DNA of 64,000 nucleotides. It comes from an uncultured Bacteroidales bacterium (GTDB lineage: Bacteria; Bacteroidota; Bacteroidia; Bacteroidales; Muribaculaceae). The stretch is from the NCBI GenBank assembly GCA_902762385.1, contig CACWNQ010000001.1:372001-436000 (forward strand), read 5' to 3'. A program made the position numbers and the translations under genes. Positions 8,839 through 17,751 of the stretch are shown here, piece after piece. Numbering within the stretch: the stretch's first letter is position 1; each line of letters begins with the position of its first letter. The notes beneath the pieces were generated by a model. That model was given only the letters and a program-made list of their open reading frames with translations, ran no database searches and had not been told where the DNA came from.

Positions 8839-9132
8839 TCATTCATTTAGTTGAGCGATGCATTTGTCAATGTCCCGCACTAATGTGGAGATTGTGGATC
8901 TGGCATTTTCCACATCGTCAAGATTGGGAGCCAGAGCGCGCGCCATTTTCAGATATTGAATCTCTTGACTCAAACGCTCATTTTCTCTCTTTATTTGCTC
9001 TATCTCTTCAACTAGTTGCTCTTTTTCACTGACAAGCTTGCTGTTTGTGCTCTCAAGCACATGATATTTCTCAACTAAGATATTGCTCTTGTTGATAATG
9101 CGTGCCAGCGTTTGTTGCAACTCATTTGCCAT
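8839..9132 (-). CDS. Coiled-coil protein upstream of zapA
   Basis: From the ATG at 9132 the protein has 97 residues; the longer open frame upstream runs through the promoter and is rejected. Residues about 15-65 are a strong heptad-patterned coiled coil rich in E, K, Q and L. A short tail with STISTLVRDIDKCI follows. The position directly before zapA and the coiled-coil nature recall ZapA-associated partners such as ZapB or Caulobacter ZauP; this is inference from context and not a sequence match. It is the first gene of the run that continues to rny. Confidence 0.7.
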   Translation of the reverse strand: MANELQQTLARIINKSNILVEKYHVLESTNSKLVSEKEQLVEEIEQIKRENERLSQEIQYLKMARALAPNLDDVENARSTISTLVRDIDKCIAQLNE

Positions 9133-9151
9133 AGTTCTCCAAAAATTCACA

Positions 9152-9159
9152 CAAAGGTA
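9152..9159 (-). promoter_or_regulatory. Bacteroidetes -7 element (TACCTTTG) for the coiled-coil/zapA run
   Basis: The minus strand reads TACCTTTG, matching the TAnnTTTG -7 consensus, 20 bases before the chosen ATG at 9132. This supports the shorter start. Confidence 0.7.
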
Positions 9160-9254
9160 CAAATAATTTCTATACTGCAACAAATATTAATTCTTTTTTT
9201 ATATAATTTTTTTAAAATAATATCTTTATATAGTATACAAGAAAGAAAAATACT

Positions 9255-9262
9255 TACTTTTG
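9255..9262 (+). promoter_or_regulatory. Bacteroidetes -7 element (TACTTTTG)
   Basis: TAnnTTTG match 16 bases before the ThiE-like start; a T-rich tract lies upstream. It is divergent from the zapA promoter. Confidence 0.65.
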
Positions 9263-9278
9263 CACAAAAAAGAGACCA

Positions 9279-9872
9279 ATGCTACAATACATAGTAACAG
9301 GAAAAAATGCAAGTGAGATTATCGACATTGCTAGCGAAGCCCTCGCTAACGGCTGCCGATGGATTAGACTAGATCTTTGTGCTTTAAAAACAAAAGAGAT
9401 TGAAACTACAGTGAAATCACTGCAAGAGAAATGCACACAAGTTGAAGCATTTATGACAATTGAAAACGATGTGGACACTGCATCCTCCATGAAGATGGCC
9501 GGAGTCCACTTAGGTATCGACAGCAATATTAAGGCTGTTGATGCCCGAAAACAACTTGGCGAGGAACCAATCATTGGCATCACAATAGCTGAAGCTGCCG
9601 AAGTACCTTTTGTGCCACGCAGTGCTATCGACTATATTGCAGTTGCCAGCGATGATCTCCACACATGCAACAGAGTGATTGAACAAATGAAAGCTACTGG
9701 CCTCGAAGAACCTGTAATAGCCCCCTACTCACACTCAACATCGCTCAGCACCTTGATGGCCACTGGCATTAACGGCATTGCAGTAAATAACAACACTACC
9801 CCACCTACCAAGCTACAAGAACTCCTCAAGGAGCTCAACACACTGGTCAAGCAACGCCTTGAGGTTTTATAA
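9279..9872 (+). CDS. Thiamine phosphate synthase-like (ThiE/TenI-type) protein
   Basis: A 197-residue TIM-barrel-type protein with the layout of ThiE/TenI. It has an initial strand and helix (LQYIVTGKN...), an END segment where ThiE has N-D-[DR], then the family's AGVHLG motif, IIGITI, and IDYIAVA near the expected pyrophosphate site. Several ThiE positions are changed: the early R-x-K pyrimidine-binding segment is not evident, GVHLGQxD reads GVHLGIDS, and the late Gly-Gly-I is replaced by ATGINGIAVNNN. It may be a degenerate or repurposed paralogue, not an active synthase. No other thiamine gene is next to it. Confidence 0.65.
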   Translation: MLQYIVTGKNASEIIDIASEALANGCRWIRLDLCALKTKEIETTVKSLQEKCTQVEAFMTIENDVDTASSMKMAGVHLGIDSNIKAVDARKQLGEEPIIGITIAEAAEVPFVPRSAIDYIAVASDDLHTCNRVIEQMKATGLEEPVIAPYSHSTSLSTLMATGINGIAVNNNTTPPTKLQELLKELNTLVKQRLEVL

Positions 9873-9904
9873 AACGGCAATAGCTGATTTTAATATCATA
9901 AAAC

Positions 9905-9944
9905 AACACAGGCAGTATCCTATTTGTGAGACACCGCCTGTGTT
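9905..9944. terminator. Terminator between ThiE-like gene and nrdJ
   Basis: AACACAGGC and GCCTGTGTT form a 9-base stem around a 22-base loop in the 92-base gap between convergent genes. Confidence 0.65.
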
Positions 9945-9964
9945 ATTAATAGAAATTATATTTT

Positions 9965-12514
9965 CTAACCACAGCGAGAAGTACCGCAATTTGTGCAAAT
10001 CAGGCAGCCCTCCTGATATACCAGGCTCTCCTGACCACAGTTAGGACATGTCTGTCCACTGAGCTTTGTGCCGTTGGGTAAATACTTCTTAAGAGCACGC
10101 TCAACGCCCATTTTCCAGGTGTTAATGCTCTTGTTATCAAGCTCAAGACTTGCAACAAGTTTAAGCACTTGTTCAATAGGCATTCCGTAACGCAAAACAC
10201 CCGAGATAAGTTTTGCATAATTCCAGAATTCTGGATTAAACTTCTCACTTAGACCCTCGATAGTAGTCTTAAATCCACGCTTGTTGATAAACTGGAAGTC
10301 ATAACGCTTCTCCCCGTTCTCCTTAACCTTAATAATTTTACCCTTGGTAACCGACTTTGGACAGAATATTCCCTCCTCATCATCAGCAATACCAGTAAAG
10401 ATTTCATAAGGACGATTGTCGATAAGACCAATGAAGGCTATCCATTTCTCCTTATTATTCTGGAAGCGAACCACATCGGCCTCAAGTTCTACTGGGCGTT
10501 TGAGAATGTGTTCTTCCTCGGCCATGTAGTGAGCTGTCTCCTTCTTCTTTTTGTTCTTACCATCGCCCGAGAGAGAAATCAGCACGCCACTTCGAGAACC
10601 GTCGCGATAAACAGTACACCCCTTGCAACCTGAACGCCAAGCTTCAACATAGAGTTTGCCTACCATTTCCTCGCTGATATCATTAGGCAGATTGATGGTC
10701 ACACTAATGCTGTGATCAACCCATTTTTGCACAGCACCTTGCATACGCACCTTGTTAAGCCAATCCACATCATTGCTTGTAGCCTTGTAATAAGGAGAAC
10801 GAGCCACCAAATCCTCTATTTGCTCTTGGGTGTAATCATGGCGAACCTCGATTCCATTGGTCTCCATCCAAGTTATAAACTTATGATGGTAAACGATGTA
10901 TTCCTCGAATGAGTCGCCCGACTCGTCGACATAGTCAACCCTTACATCCTTATCACTTGGATTCACCTTGCGGCGACGCTTGTAAACAGGCAGGAACACA
11001 GGTTCAATGCCCGAAGTGGTTTGAGTCAATATACTTGTAGTGCCAGTGGGGGCTATAGTGAGACAAGCTATGTTACGACGGCCATATTTAACCATCATTT
11101 CATAAAGCTCAGGATCAGCCTCCTTGATGCGTTGAATGAATGGATTGTTCGCTTCACGCTTGGCATCATAAATCTCAAAAGCACCTCGTTCGCGTGCCAT
11201 GTTGACCGACGAGCGGTAAGCTGCAAGAGCAAGCGCCTTGTGAACCGAAACTGAGAACTCAGTAGCTTCATCGGTACCATATGTAAGACCCATAGCAGCA
11301 ACCATATCACCCTCGGCAGTGGTGCCAACGCCAGTACGACGTCCTTTAAGTGTCTTGTTGCGAATCTTCTTCCAAAGGTTTAACTCTGTATTTTTAACCT
11401 CTTCGGTTTCAGGGTCTTGTTTTATCTTCGAAAGTATAGCTTCAATCTTTTCCATCTCAAGATCAATGATGTCATCCATCATGCGTTGAGTATATCCAAT
11501 GTGCTCAGCAAACTTTTCGAAGTCGAAGTATGCATCTTTGGTAAATGGGTTAACAACATAGCTGTAAAGATTCACAGCAATGAGTCGGCAACTATCGTAA
11601 GGGCATAAAGGAATCTCTCCACAAGGATTAGTGGAGATTGTTCGGAACCCGAGGTCGGCATAACAATCGGGCACAGCCTCACGAGTGATGGTATCCCAAA
11701 AGAGGACTCCTGGTTCAGCGCTCTTCCATGCGTTGTGAACAATCTTGTTCCAAAGTTTTGAAGCATCAATTTTCTTTGTGTAAGTAGGATTCTCTGCATC
11801 AATTGGATACTGCTGAGTATACTCACTACCATCGACAGCCGCTTGCATGAAAGCATCATCAATGCGCACCGACACATTGGCTCCGGTCACCTTGCCCTCA
11901 GTCATCTTGGCATCGATAAACGACTCACTGTCGGGGTGCTTAATGCTCACTGTAAGCATGAGGGCACCTCGACGTCCATCCTGTGCAACCTCACGTGTAG
12001 AATTGCTGTAACGTTCCATAAATGGGACAAGGCCAGTAGAGGTCAATGCCGAATTCTTAACTGGTGAGCCCATAGGACGAATGTGAGACAAGTCATGCCC
12101 AACTCCACCACGGCGCTTCATGAGCTGTACTTGCTCTTCATCTATCTTGATAATGCCGCCATAAGAGTCGGGTTGACCGTCAAGACCAATCACAAAGCAG
12201 TTGCTGAGTGAACCAACCTGGAAATTGTTGCCAATTCCTGCCATAGGACTTCCTTGTGGCACTATATAGCGAAAGTTCTTGAGCAAATCAAAGATCAGTT
12301 GTTCACTCATTGGGTTTGGATACTTCTTCTCAATGCGTGCAATCTCGCTAGCGATGCGGTGATGCATATCGTCGGGTGTCAACTCATAAAGATGCCCGAA
12401 TGAGTCTTTAAGCGCATATTTAGTTGCCCAAACTCTCGCAGCCAACTCATCGCCTTTAAAGTATTTCAACGAGGCATGGTATGCCTCATCATAAGTGTAG
12501 GTTTTCTTTTCCAC
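9965..12514 (-). CDS. nrdJ: Adenosylcobalamin-dependent (class II) ribonucleotide reductase
   Basis: An 849-residue enzyme that makes deoxyribonucleotides using coenzyme B12, with or without oxygen. The visible features are the family opening KTYTYDEAY, GSLSNCF with an active-site cysteine, the NPCGEIPLCPYDSCRL block, the SGIEPVFLPVYKRRRKVNP stretch, and a C-terminal zinc-type tail with two CxxC pairs (CPNCG...CTNCG) ending in CG, which relays electrons to the active site. The start codon is GTG; no better ATG is nearby and the N-terminus matches the family. Use of B12 implies cobalamin uptake or synthesis elsewhere. No cobalamin riboswitch is visible upstream. Confidence 0.95.
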   Translation of the reverse strand: MEKKTYTYDEAYHASLKYFKGDELAARVWATKYALKDSFGHLYELTPDDMHHRIASEIARIEKKYPNPMSEQLIFDLLKNFRYIVPQGSPMAGIGNNFQVGSLSNCFVIGLDGQPDSYGGIIKIDEEQVQLMKRRGGVGHDLSHIRPMGSPVKNSALTSTGLVPFMERYSNSTREVAQDGRRGALMLTVSIKHPDSESFIDAKMTEGKVTGANVSVRIDDAFMQAAVDGSEYTQQYPIDAENPTYTKKIDASKLWNKIVHNAWKSAEPGVLFWDTITREAVPDCYADLGFRTISTNPCGEIPLCPYDSCRLIAVNLYSYVVNPFTKDAYFDFEKFAEHIGYTQRMMDDIIDLEMEKIEAILSKIKQDPETEEVKNTELNLWKKIRNKTLKGRRTGVGTTAEGDMVAAMGLTYGTDEATEFSVSVHKALALAAYRSSVNMARERGAFEIYDAKREANNPFIQRIKEADPELYEMMVKYGRRNIACLTIAPTGTTSILTQTTSGIEPVFLPVYKRRRKVNPSDKDVRVDYVDESGDSFEEYIVYHHKFITWMETNGIEVRHDYTQEQIEDLVARSPYYKATSNDVDWLNKVRMQGAVQKWVDHSISVTINLPNDISEEMVGKLYVEAWRSGCKGCTVYRDGSRSGVLISLSGDGKNKKKKETAHYMAEEEHILKRPVELEADVVRFQNNKEKWIAFIGLIDNRPYEIFTGIADDEEGIFCPKSVTKGKIIKVKENGEKRYDFQFINKRGFKTTIEGLSEKFNPEFWNYAKLISGVLRYGMPIEQVLKLVASLELDNKSINTWKMGVERALKKYLPNGTKLSGQTCPNCGQESLVYQEGCLICTNCGTSRCG

Positions 12515-12553
12515 TGTATTATTGTATTAGTTTTTGATTTTGCGAATAACGTG

Positions 12554-12561
12554 CAAAATTA
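12554..12561 (-). promoter_or_regulatory. Bacteroidetes -7 element (TAATTTTG) for nrdJ
   Basis: The minus strand reads TAATTTTG 40 bases before the nrdJ GTG start. Confidence 0.65.
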
Positions 12562-12587
12562 AGCACAATAAGATATCTAAAAAACAA

Positions 12588-12622
12588 TTGTTAATAACTT
12601 TATTGATAAAAGTTATCAACAA
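12588..12622 (-). terminator. Terminator after the 5'-nucleotidase gene
   Basis: TTGTTAATAACTT and AAGTTATCAACAA form an almost perfect stem (one G-T pair). On the minus strand it is followed by TTGTTTTTTAG, typical of an intrinsic terminator, 19 bases after the nucleotidase stop. Confidence 0.7.
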
Positions 12623-12640
12623 CCCTACTCTCGCAGGATG

Positions 12641-14068
12641 TCACCACTTCTCAGTAAAGCTAGTGCGACCACTATAATCGACTGTGCCTACTTTCTCGAG
12701 CCAATCAATTATGATGCTAGCTGTTGTGGCCGTTCCGCTCTCGCCCTGGTCTTGTCGAGGAGAATCGGCGATAGAGGCGACATAGTTATTTGCCATCACC
12801 TTATACTTCTTTTTCATGTCAAGCTTCTTTCCATCACTACCGTAAAGCTCAAGTTTCTTAATTTGCGACTTCGAGGAGTCAGTATAGGTAACCACTGCAG
12901 TGCAACCGCTAGTTATAGGGAAGCGATTTCGATCATATTTATAACATGCTATGAGCATATCGCTAAGTTCTTTTCCTGTAATGTTCATAACCACAGCCGT
13001 GTTCATGAAGGGATCAAGGTTGAGTATGTCTTTTACTGTGATAGGGCCCGAAGGAAACACATCATAACGAACACCACCATAGTTTTCGATAGCAATATCG
13101 CAACCAAGCTCTTCTCTCCATGCATCACACATCATCACGCCAAGAGCATCATAGGTTGTAATTCCAGTAGCCATATTACCAACTACACGTTCCATCTCAG
13201 GACTACTCTTAAAGTGCTTTACAAGAGCGTCGGCTACTTCGTTGTGGTCTGAAAACCGGTCCAAGAAGATATTTTCAGCCTTTTTATTCACCACTTTACC
13301 ATTTTCCACCTCAAGTGTAGTGAGAGTGACACGTGGCAACTGATAGCCATTTTGTGTTATCAAAACACCATTATGCGTTTCACCTCCCTCAAGCTGGGTG
13401 TGAGAGTGACTGCTAACAATCAAGTCATAATAGGGAAAATGCTTTGACAATTCTACATCGTTCTCAAAACCAACGTGAGTGAGCAAAACATTAACATCGC
13501 ACTGATCGATAAGCCATTTATATTTTGGTATAACCTCTTCAGGCATCTGAAATGATAGGCCTTTAACATTGTCGGGGTGAGTATCGGGGATGCCTAATCC
13601 GCCCACTTGTGTGATACCTAAAACCCCAACCATAATGCCATTGACATCAAATATCTCATAAGGTCTGACCTTTATTCCCGACTCTGGTGGACAAGTAATA
13701 TTGGCAGCAAGATAACGGAAATTAGACAGTGCAGTCATTGAGGCAAGGCCATCAATCTTCGAGTCATATTCGTGATTGCCTAATGCCGAAGCATCAAAAC
13801 CAATAAAGTTCATCAAAGCTATCATTGGGTAGGAAACTGGCTCATATAGGTCATTGTAAGGATTGCCAGTGCGATTATCGCCAGCCGAGAGCACAAGCAG
13901 GCCAGGATCGATAGCACGCAGACTGTCGACTATAGCAGCGAGTTTAGGCATTTTCTCTATTGCAGCATGCATGTCGTTGGTCGATAGAATCCTTACTGTT
14001 TCACCACGAGCAACAAACAAAAATGAGACAATTATTAATGTAATAATTGACAAAAAAAACTTTTTCAT
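12641..14068 (-). CDS. Secreted 5'-nucleotidase / metallophosphatase
   Basis: A 475-residue exported enzyme of the UshA/CD73 family that dephosphorylates nucleotides or related phosphate esters in the periplasm. A signal peptide covers about residues 1-22. The calcineurin-like metallophosphatase domain follows with NDMHA, the GDN of the second metal motif (AGDNRTGNP), GNHEYD, and SSHSHTQ. The C-terminal nucleotide-binding domain has the family's ENYGGVRYDVFPSGPIT and the ITSGCTAVV region. It starts 4 bases after a 66-codon gene, and both appear to be one transcript ended by the hairpin at 12588-12622. Confidence 0.9.
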   Translation of the reverse strand: MKKFFLSIITLIIVSFLFVARGETVRILSTNDMHAAIEKMPKLAAIVDSLRAIDPGLLVLSAGDNRTGNPYNDLYEPVSYPMIALMNFIGFDASALGNHEYDSKIDGLASMTALSNFRYLAANITCPPESGIKVRPYEIFDVNGIMVGVLGITQVGGLGIPDTHPDNVKGLSFQMPEEVIPKYKWLIDQCDVNVLLTHVGFENDVELSKHFPYYDLIVSSHSHTQLEGGETHNGVLITQNGYQLPRVTLTTLEVENGKVVNKKAENIFLDRFSDHNEVADALVKHFKSSPEMERVVGNMATGITTYDALGVMMCDAWREELGCDIAIENYGGVRYDVFPSGPITVKDILNLDPFMNTAVVMNITGKELSDMLIACYKYDRNRFPITSGCTAVVTYTDSSKSQIKKLELYGSDGKKLDMKKKYKVMANNYVASIADSPRQDQGESGTATTASIIIDWLEKVGTVDYSGRTSFTEKW

Positions 14069-14072
14069 AATT

Positions 14073-14273
14073 TTATAGGTTTATTATTTTTATAATTTGC
14101 TTTTCAGTTAATGGTGCAGCATGGTCAAGCTCATGTCCCCATCTGTCAGCCACTTTTATAGAACGAACAGCACTGAGGTCAAGGCCATTACGCACAGAAT
14201 ATCGAAGCAATGCATCGCCTACTGTAGCTCCACGGAATATCCTGATTCGGCAATCATTTACTCTCACTATCAT
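14073..14273 (-). CDS. Small beta-grasp-like protein, 66 residues
   Basis: A 66-residue protein of unknown function. The pattern of an initial hairpin (MIVRVNDCRIRIFRGAT), one helix (VGDALLRYSV) and later strands ending IIKIINL resembles beta-grasp folds such as ThiS/MoaD or the N-terminal strand of plant-type ferredoxins. The C-terminus lacks the Gly-Gly of sulphur carriers, and there are too few cysteines for a cluster. It is 4 bases upstream of the 5'-nucleotidase and has its own -7 element, so I trust it as a real gene. The role may be tied to the nucleotidase, but this is inference only. Confidence 0.7.
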   Translation of the reverse strand: MIVRVNDCRIRIFRGATVGDALLRYSVRNGLDLSAVRSIKVADRWGHELDHAAPLTEKQIIKIINL

Positions 14274-14319
14274 TGCAACATATATAATAATGTGAAACTA
14301 TTTTAGAAATTTTCAGTCG

Positions 14320-14327
14320 CAAATTTA
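14320..14327 (-). promoter_or_regulatory. Bacteroidetes -7 element (TAAATTTG) for the 66-residue gene
   Basis: The minus strand reads TAAATTTG 47 bases before the start at 14273. Confidence 0.6.
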
Positions 14328-14410
14328 CAAAAAGTTTCACAACCAGTCAAGCTGTCACAATAAAAAAATAAAAAGATAATCAAAGATTAAATAGACAAAA
14401 TGAATGCATA

Positions 14411-16258
14411 TTATTCTATATGCTTGAGGATGTTGTAACTGTGAAATACTCCTAATTCACCAGCCTTGCTCAAATCAAGTTTTGCTTTTTCCTTGTCACC
14501 TAGCATTAACATAATCAAGCCACGGTTGAAATATGCCTCTCCCAGGTCGGGCTTGAGTACTATTGCATGAGAGTAATTAATGAGAGCATTAGCATAGTCG
14601 GCAATCTTTGCTTGAACAAAAGCCAAATTATAGTAAGCGTATGGATTATTTGCTGATAACCGAATGACAGCATTTATATCGGCAATGATGTTGCCAAAAT
14701 TAACATTACGCTTTTGTCTGTAAATCATCATCTCGCTCTCACGAGTATCATCAAGTGAACCCTCATTAAGCATTATGAGTTCTTTTTCATGTGCCATCTC
14801 GGCCTCAAGCTTCAAAAGACGTGCATTGAAACGTAAGAAATAGGCAAGTGTAAAAGTCGAATCCATTTCAATTGCTTGACTGGCATCATTAATTGCCTCA
14901 TCAAAGTTTCTAATAAGCAGGAAATCCATTGCACGGCCAAAGAGATTTACTGGCGATTTATCGGCATTGGATAATAGACTGTTGAAATAATCAAGACTAA
15001 CAAAACGCTCACTAGCCTCATAAGCCGATAGGCTTCGGGGCCTACTCAAGAGCGTCAAATTGGATTTAAGAAGATGCTTATCGTTAAGCTCTGTCATTTC
15101 CTTAAAGAAAGCCAGTCGTCCACTATGGTTATTTTCATCCTTATAATATGACAAATAGAACATCGACGCTGGCGCAAAATTAACTTTTACAGAATTAACG
15201 TCAACAGGAACAATTCCATATGACCGCCTGAACGACTTTTCATGGAAGAAGAAATCATTATCAGGCACAACCTCGGGAGAAATATCTGTGCTAAGATTTA
15301 CATCAAGAAGTTCGCCAAAAGGAACATTACGACTTTTAAGCAATGATGATAATTCATGCATATGTTCCTCAACAAAAGTTTGATCTTTCTTATTTATTCT
15401 ACCCGATTGTATTTGCCGTTGAAGCATTGCCCTATCATATCTTGCAATAACATTTTCGGCATCCAAAGCAATAGCGTAATCTAAATCGCTAATTGCACCA
15501 CCATTATTGTTTAGCCGGTGGCGAATAATTGCTCGCCTAATGTGATAAGCAACATTGTTTGGATCAATACTAATCAGTTGATCTAAATCTGCTACTGCTT
15601 TACTCAAATCCTTGTCCCCACTACGGTATAATTCACTACGAAACAAGATAGCATTTACATTTCCTTGATTCAGCGCTAAAGCATCATCTAAATCATGGAT
15701 GGCAGCTATTGTATCACATTGTGACATATGCAGCAGCGTCATCAATAGCATTAAGCGTTCGTTTCGTTTCCTCTCTACTTTCAACAGTTGCAAGCAACTG
15801 TCGGCAATCTGATAGTTATTCAATGCCAGCTGGCACTGCGCAATGTTAAGTAAGGCATCTATGTTTTGTGGATTTTGCTCAAGGCAATGACGATAATCAT
15901 CAATTGCATCAACCCATTGTCCCGACTTTTGCCTAGATACTGCACGAAGCCAATAAGCCCCATGCACAAAGGGGTTAAGCTCAACACATTGTGTGAGGTC
16001 TGTTTCTGCTCCAGTCCAGTCGCCAAGAGCACTTTTCGCTACAGCTCGGCAATAATAAGGCTCAGCAAGATATGGCTTTTGGTTAATAACTTGATTAAAG
16101 TACTGTATTGAAAGCAGATAGTCATCAAAATATAATGCATTTCGTCCTATCTTCATGACTTGGGCCGTATTAACTTGAGCGATGACAACACTATTACCCA
16201 TCGCCATTAAAAAGACGAAGAATAGTATGAAATTAATTATGCGTGCTAGCCGTAACAT
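14411..16258 (-). CDS. Secreted tetratricopeptide-repeat protein
   Basis: A 615-residue protein with an N-terminal signal peptide or anchor (hydrophobic residues about 8-27). It then has many TPR units: an N-terminal block (residues about 30-290) with repeated [AL]-x-x-D-[WY]-x-x-A-I-x-D-[LY]-x-x-x-[LI]-x-x-[ND]-P-x patterns, a middle linker without repeats (about 300-420), and a C-terminal TPR block ending in YFNRGLIMLMLGDKEKAKLDL. TPR proteins act as protein-binding scaffolds; this one would act in the periplasm. It stands alone, divergent from tsaB. Function beyond scaffolding is unknown. Confidence 0.85.
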   Translation of the reverse strand: MLRLARIINFILFFVFLMAMGNSVVIAQVNTAQVMKIGRNALYFDDYLLSIQYFNQVINQKPYLAEPYYCRAVAKSALGDWTGAETDLTQCVELNPFVHGAYWLRAVSRQKSGQWVDAIDDYRHCLEQNPQNIDALLNIAQCQLALNNYQIADSCLQLLKVERKRNERLMLLMTLLHMSQCDTIAAIHDLDDALALNQGNVNAILFRSELYRSGDKDLSKAVADLDQLISIDPNNVAYHIRRAIIRHRLNNNGGAISDLDYAIALDAENVIARYDRAMLQRQIQSGRINKKDQTFVEEHMHELSSLLKSRNVPFGELLDVNLSTDISPEVVPDNDFFFHEKSFRRSYGIVPVDVNSVKVNFAPASMFYLSYYKDENNHSGRLAFFKEMTELNDKHLLKSNLTLLSRPRSLSAYEASERFVSLDYFNSLLSNADKSPVNLFGRAMDFLLIRNFDEAINDASQAIEMDSTFTLAYFLRFNARLLKLEAEMAHEKELIMLNEGSLDDTRESEMMIYRQKRNVNFGNIIADINAVIRLSANNPYAYYNLAFVQAKIADYANALINYSHAIVLKPDLGEAYFNRGLIMLMLGDKEKAKLDLSKAGELGVFHSYNILKHIE

Positions 16259-16273
16259 TACTTTTTCGAATCA

Positions 16274-16281
16274 CAAAATTA
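16274..16281 (-). promoter_or_regulatory. Bacteroidetes -7 element (TAATTTTG) for the TPR gene
   Basis: The minus strand reads TAATTTTG 16 bases before the start at 16258. Confidence 0.6.
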
Positions 16282-16367
16282 ATCATTATAATAACACCAA
16301 AAACACAACAACAAGAGTTGGCCATAAATATTTAAGGTAGTTTAACTGCATATTCAGCGATTTTTTG

Positions 16368-16375
16368 TAATTTTG
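16368..16375 (+). promoter_or_regulatory. Bacteroidetes -7 element (TAATTTTG) for tsaB
   Basis: TAnnTTTG match followed by TGCC, 20 bases before the tsaB ATG. Confidence 0.7.
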
Positions 16376-16394
16376 TGCCAACTTTTAATCATCA

Positions 16395-17087
16395 ATGGCA
16401 AATATATTAAACATAGAGACATCGACAATAGTATGCTCGGTGGCATTAAGCTGTGACGGTCAGATTTTAGACCATCATGAGAATTATGATGGACTCTCCC
16501 ATGCAACACTGCTAAGTCAATTCATTGACAATGCGCTTGAGACTGCTCATCGCAAAGAATTGCAGCTTGATGCTATAGCGGTGAGCATAGGTCCAGGTTC
16601 ATATACAGGTCTAAGAATCGGGTTGTCGCAAGCAAAGGGGTTGGCATTTGGACTTGACTTGCCGTTGATAGGTGTAAACACCTTGCAACTGCTTACTGTA
16701 ACTGCAATGTTCCAGGAGTTCTTTGACGACGACGTGCTCTTTGTGCCGATGATTGACGCTCGCCGCATGGAAGTATACACTGCAGTCTACAACAGCGCTC
16801 TTGAGCCTATCGTCTCACCACAACCAATGATACTTGATGAGAACTCATTCGGTGACCTAATCGCTGAGCATCAGCTAGTGTTTTTGGGAAATGGTTCCGA
16901 AAAGGCAAAAAACGTGATAAAACATCACAATGCTCATTTTCTTGACAACATCAAACCCGAAGCAGTAAACATGCTGGCGCTAGCCGAAAAGCATTATAGA
17001 GAACAACGCTTTATTGATGTTGCCTACTCCACACCTCTATACTTGAAAGACTTTCAAGCCACAACACCAAAGAAAAAAGTGCTATGA
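16395..17087 (+). CDS. tsaB: tRNA threonylcarbamoyladenosine biosynthesis protein TsaB
   Basis: A 230-residue ASKHA-fold protein that partners with TsaD and TsaE to make the t6A modification at position 37 of ANN-decoding tRNAs. The N-terminus has ILNIETSTIVCSVAL, then the family's GLSHATLLS and AIAVSIGPGSYTGLRIGLS, and later VPMIDARRMEVYTA. The length is normal for the family. It begins a plus-strand run towards proS, but DUF4290 has its own -7 element right after it. Confidence 0.94.
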   Translation: MANILNIETSTIVCSVALSCDGQILDHHENYDGLSHATLLSQFIDNALETAHRKELQLDAIAVSIGPGSYTGLRIGLSQAKGLAFGLDLPLIGVNTLQLLTVTAMFQEFFDDDVLFVPMIDARRMEVYTAVYNSALEPIVSPQPMILDENSFGDLIAEHQLVFLGNGSEKAKNVIKHHNAHFLDNIKPEAVNMLALAEKHYREQRFIDVAYSTPLYLKDFQATTPKKKVL

Positions 17088-17112
17088 GACCCCTCATCTC
17101 GGCAATTATTTG

Positions 17113-17120
17113 TAACTTTG
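17113..17120 (+). promoter_or_regulatory. Bacteroidetes -7 element (TAACTTTG) for DUF4290-rimM run
   Basis: TAACTTTGCAC matches the -7 consensus, 23 bases before the DUF4290 ATG. Confidence 0.7.
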
Positions 17121-17142
17121 CACCCCAATTACATATAACATT

Positions 17143-17736
17143 ATGCTTACTTACAATTCACAACTAAAGAAACTGGCACTGCCAGAATATGGGCGCAACA
17201 TCCAGCAGATGGTAGACTATTGCTGCACCATCGAGGACCGCGAGGAGCGAAACAAGTGCGCCTACTCAATCATCAACACGATGAGCAATCTTTTCCCACA
17301 ACTGCGCGATGAGACCGATTACAAGCATAAATTATGGGACCACTTAGCAATCATGAGCGACTTTAAGCTTGATGTTGACTATCCTTATGATGTGGTAAAA
17401 CCCGAAAGTCTCGACACCAAGCCAATTCCTGTTCAATACAAGCTTGAACCAATCAAGATGCGCCATTACGGGAAAATTGTTGACCAGATGATTCAACGTG
17501 CTTGCGAGTATCCCGACGGAGAAGAGAAAGATGCACTGGTGATGCTTATCGCCAATCACATGAAAAAACTCATCTACCAAATCAACAATGAGGACGTTGA
17601 TGATGCAAAGATTTTCAAAGATCTAGAATTCTACTCTAAAGGACGCATAAAGCTCAGCACTGCAACCCACTCGCTGCATGAGTTTAAAGTTGCACCTACT
17701 CAACAACAAACATCAAAGAAGAAAAAGAAAAAATAA
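17143..17736 (+). CDS. DUF4290 family protein
   Basis: A 197-residue cytoplasmic protein of a Bacteroidetes-specific family of unknown function. Recognisable features are the opening MLTYNSQLKKLALPEYGRNI, an RNKCAYSIINTM helix, KLWDHLA, and EEKDALVMLIANHMKK, followed by a lysine-rich tail (SKKKKKK). In other Bacteroidales it often lies directly before murA and rimM; here murA is absent and rimM follows after 15 bases. The family assignment is confident; the function is not known. Confidence 0.85.
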   Translation: MLTYNSQLKKLALPEYGRNIQQMVDYCCTIEDREERNKCAYSIINTMSNLFPQLRDETDYKHKLWDHLAIMSDFKLDVDYPYDVVKPESLDTKPIPVQYKLEPIKMRHYGKIVDQMIQRACEYPDGEEKDALVMLIANHMKKLIYQINNEDVDDAKIFKDLEFYSKGRIKLSTATHSLHEFKVAPTQQQTSKKKKKK

Positions 17737-17751
17737 TCCCACCACACAACA

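Noticed and set aside
12588-12622. DnaA-box-like TTATCAACA and TGTTAATAA near nrdJ
   Set aside because: They are the two arms of a hairpin followed by T on the minus strand, so a terminator explains them.
12515-12640. Possible cobalamin riboswitch before nrdJ
   Set aside because: The gap is only 126 bases and holds a promoter and a terminator; no B12-box-like sequence was seen.
12638-13252. 204-codon plus-strand frame opposite the 5'-nucleotidase
   Set aside because: Antisense shadow of a well-supported gene; composition looks like reverse-complement coding.
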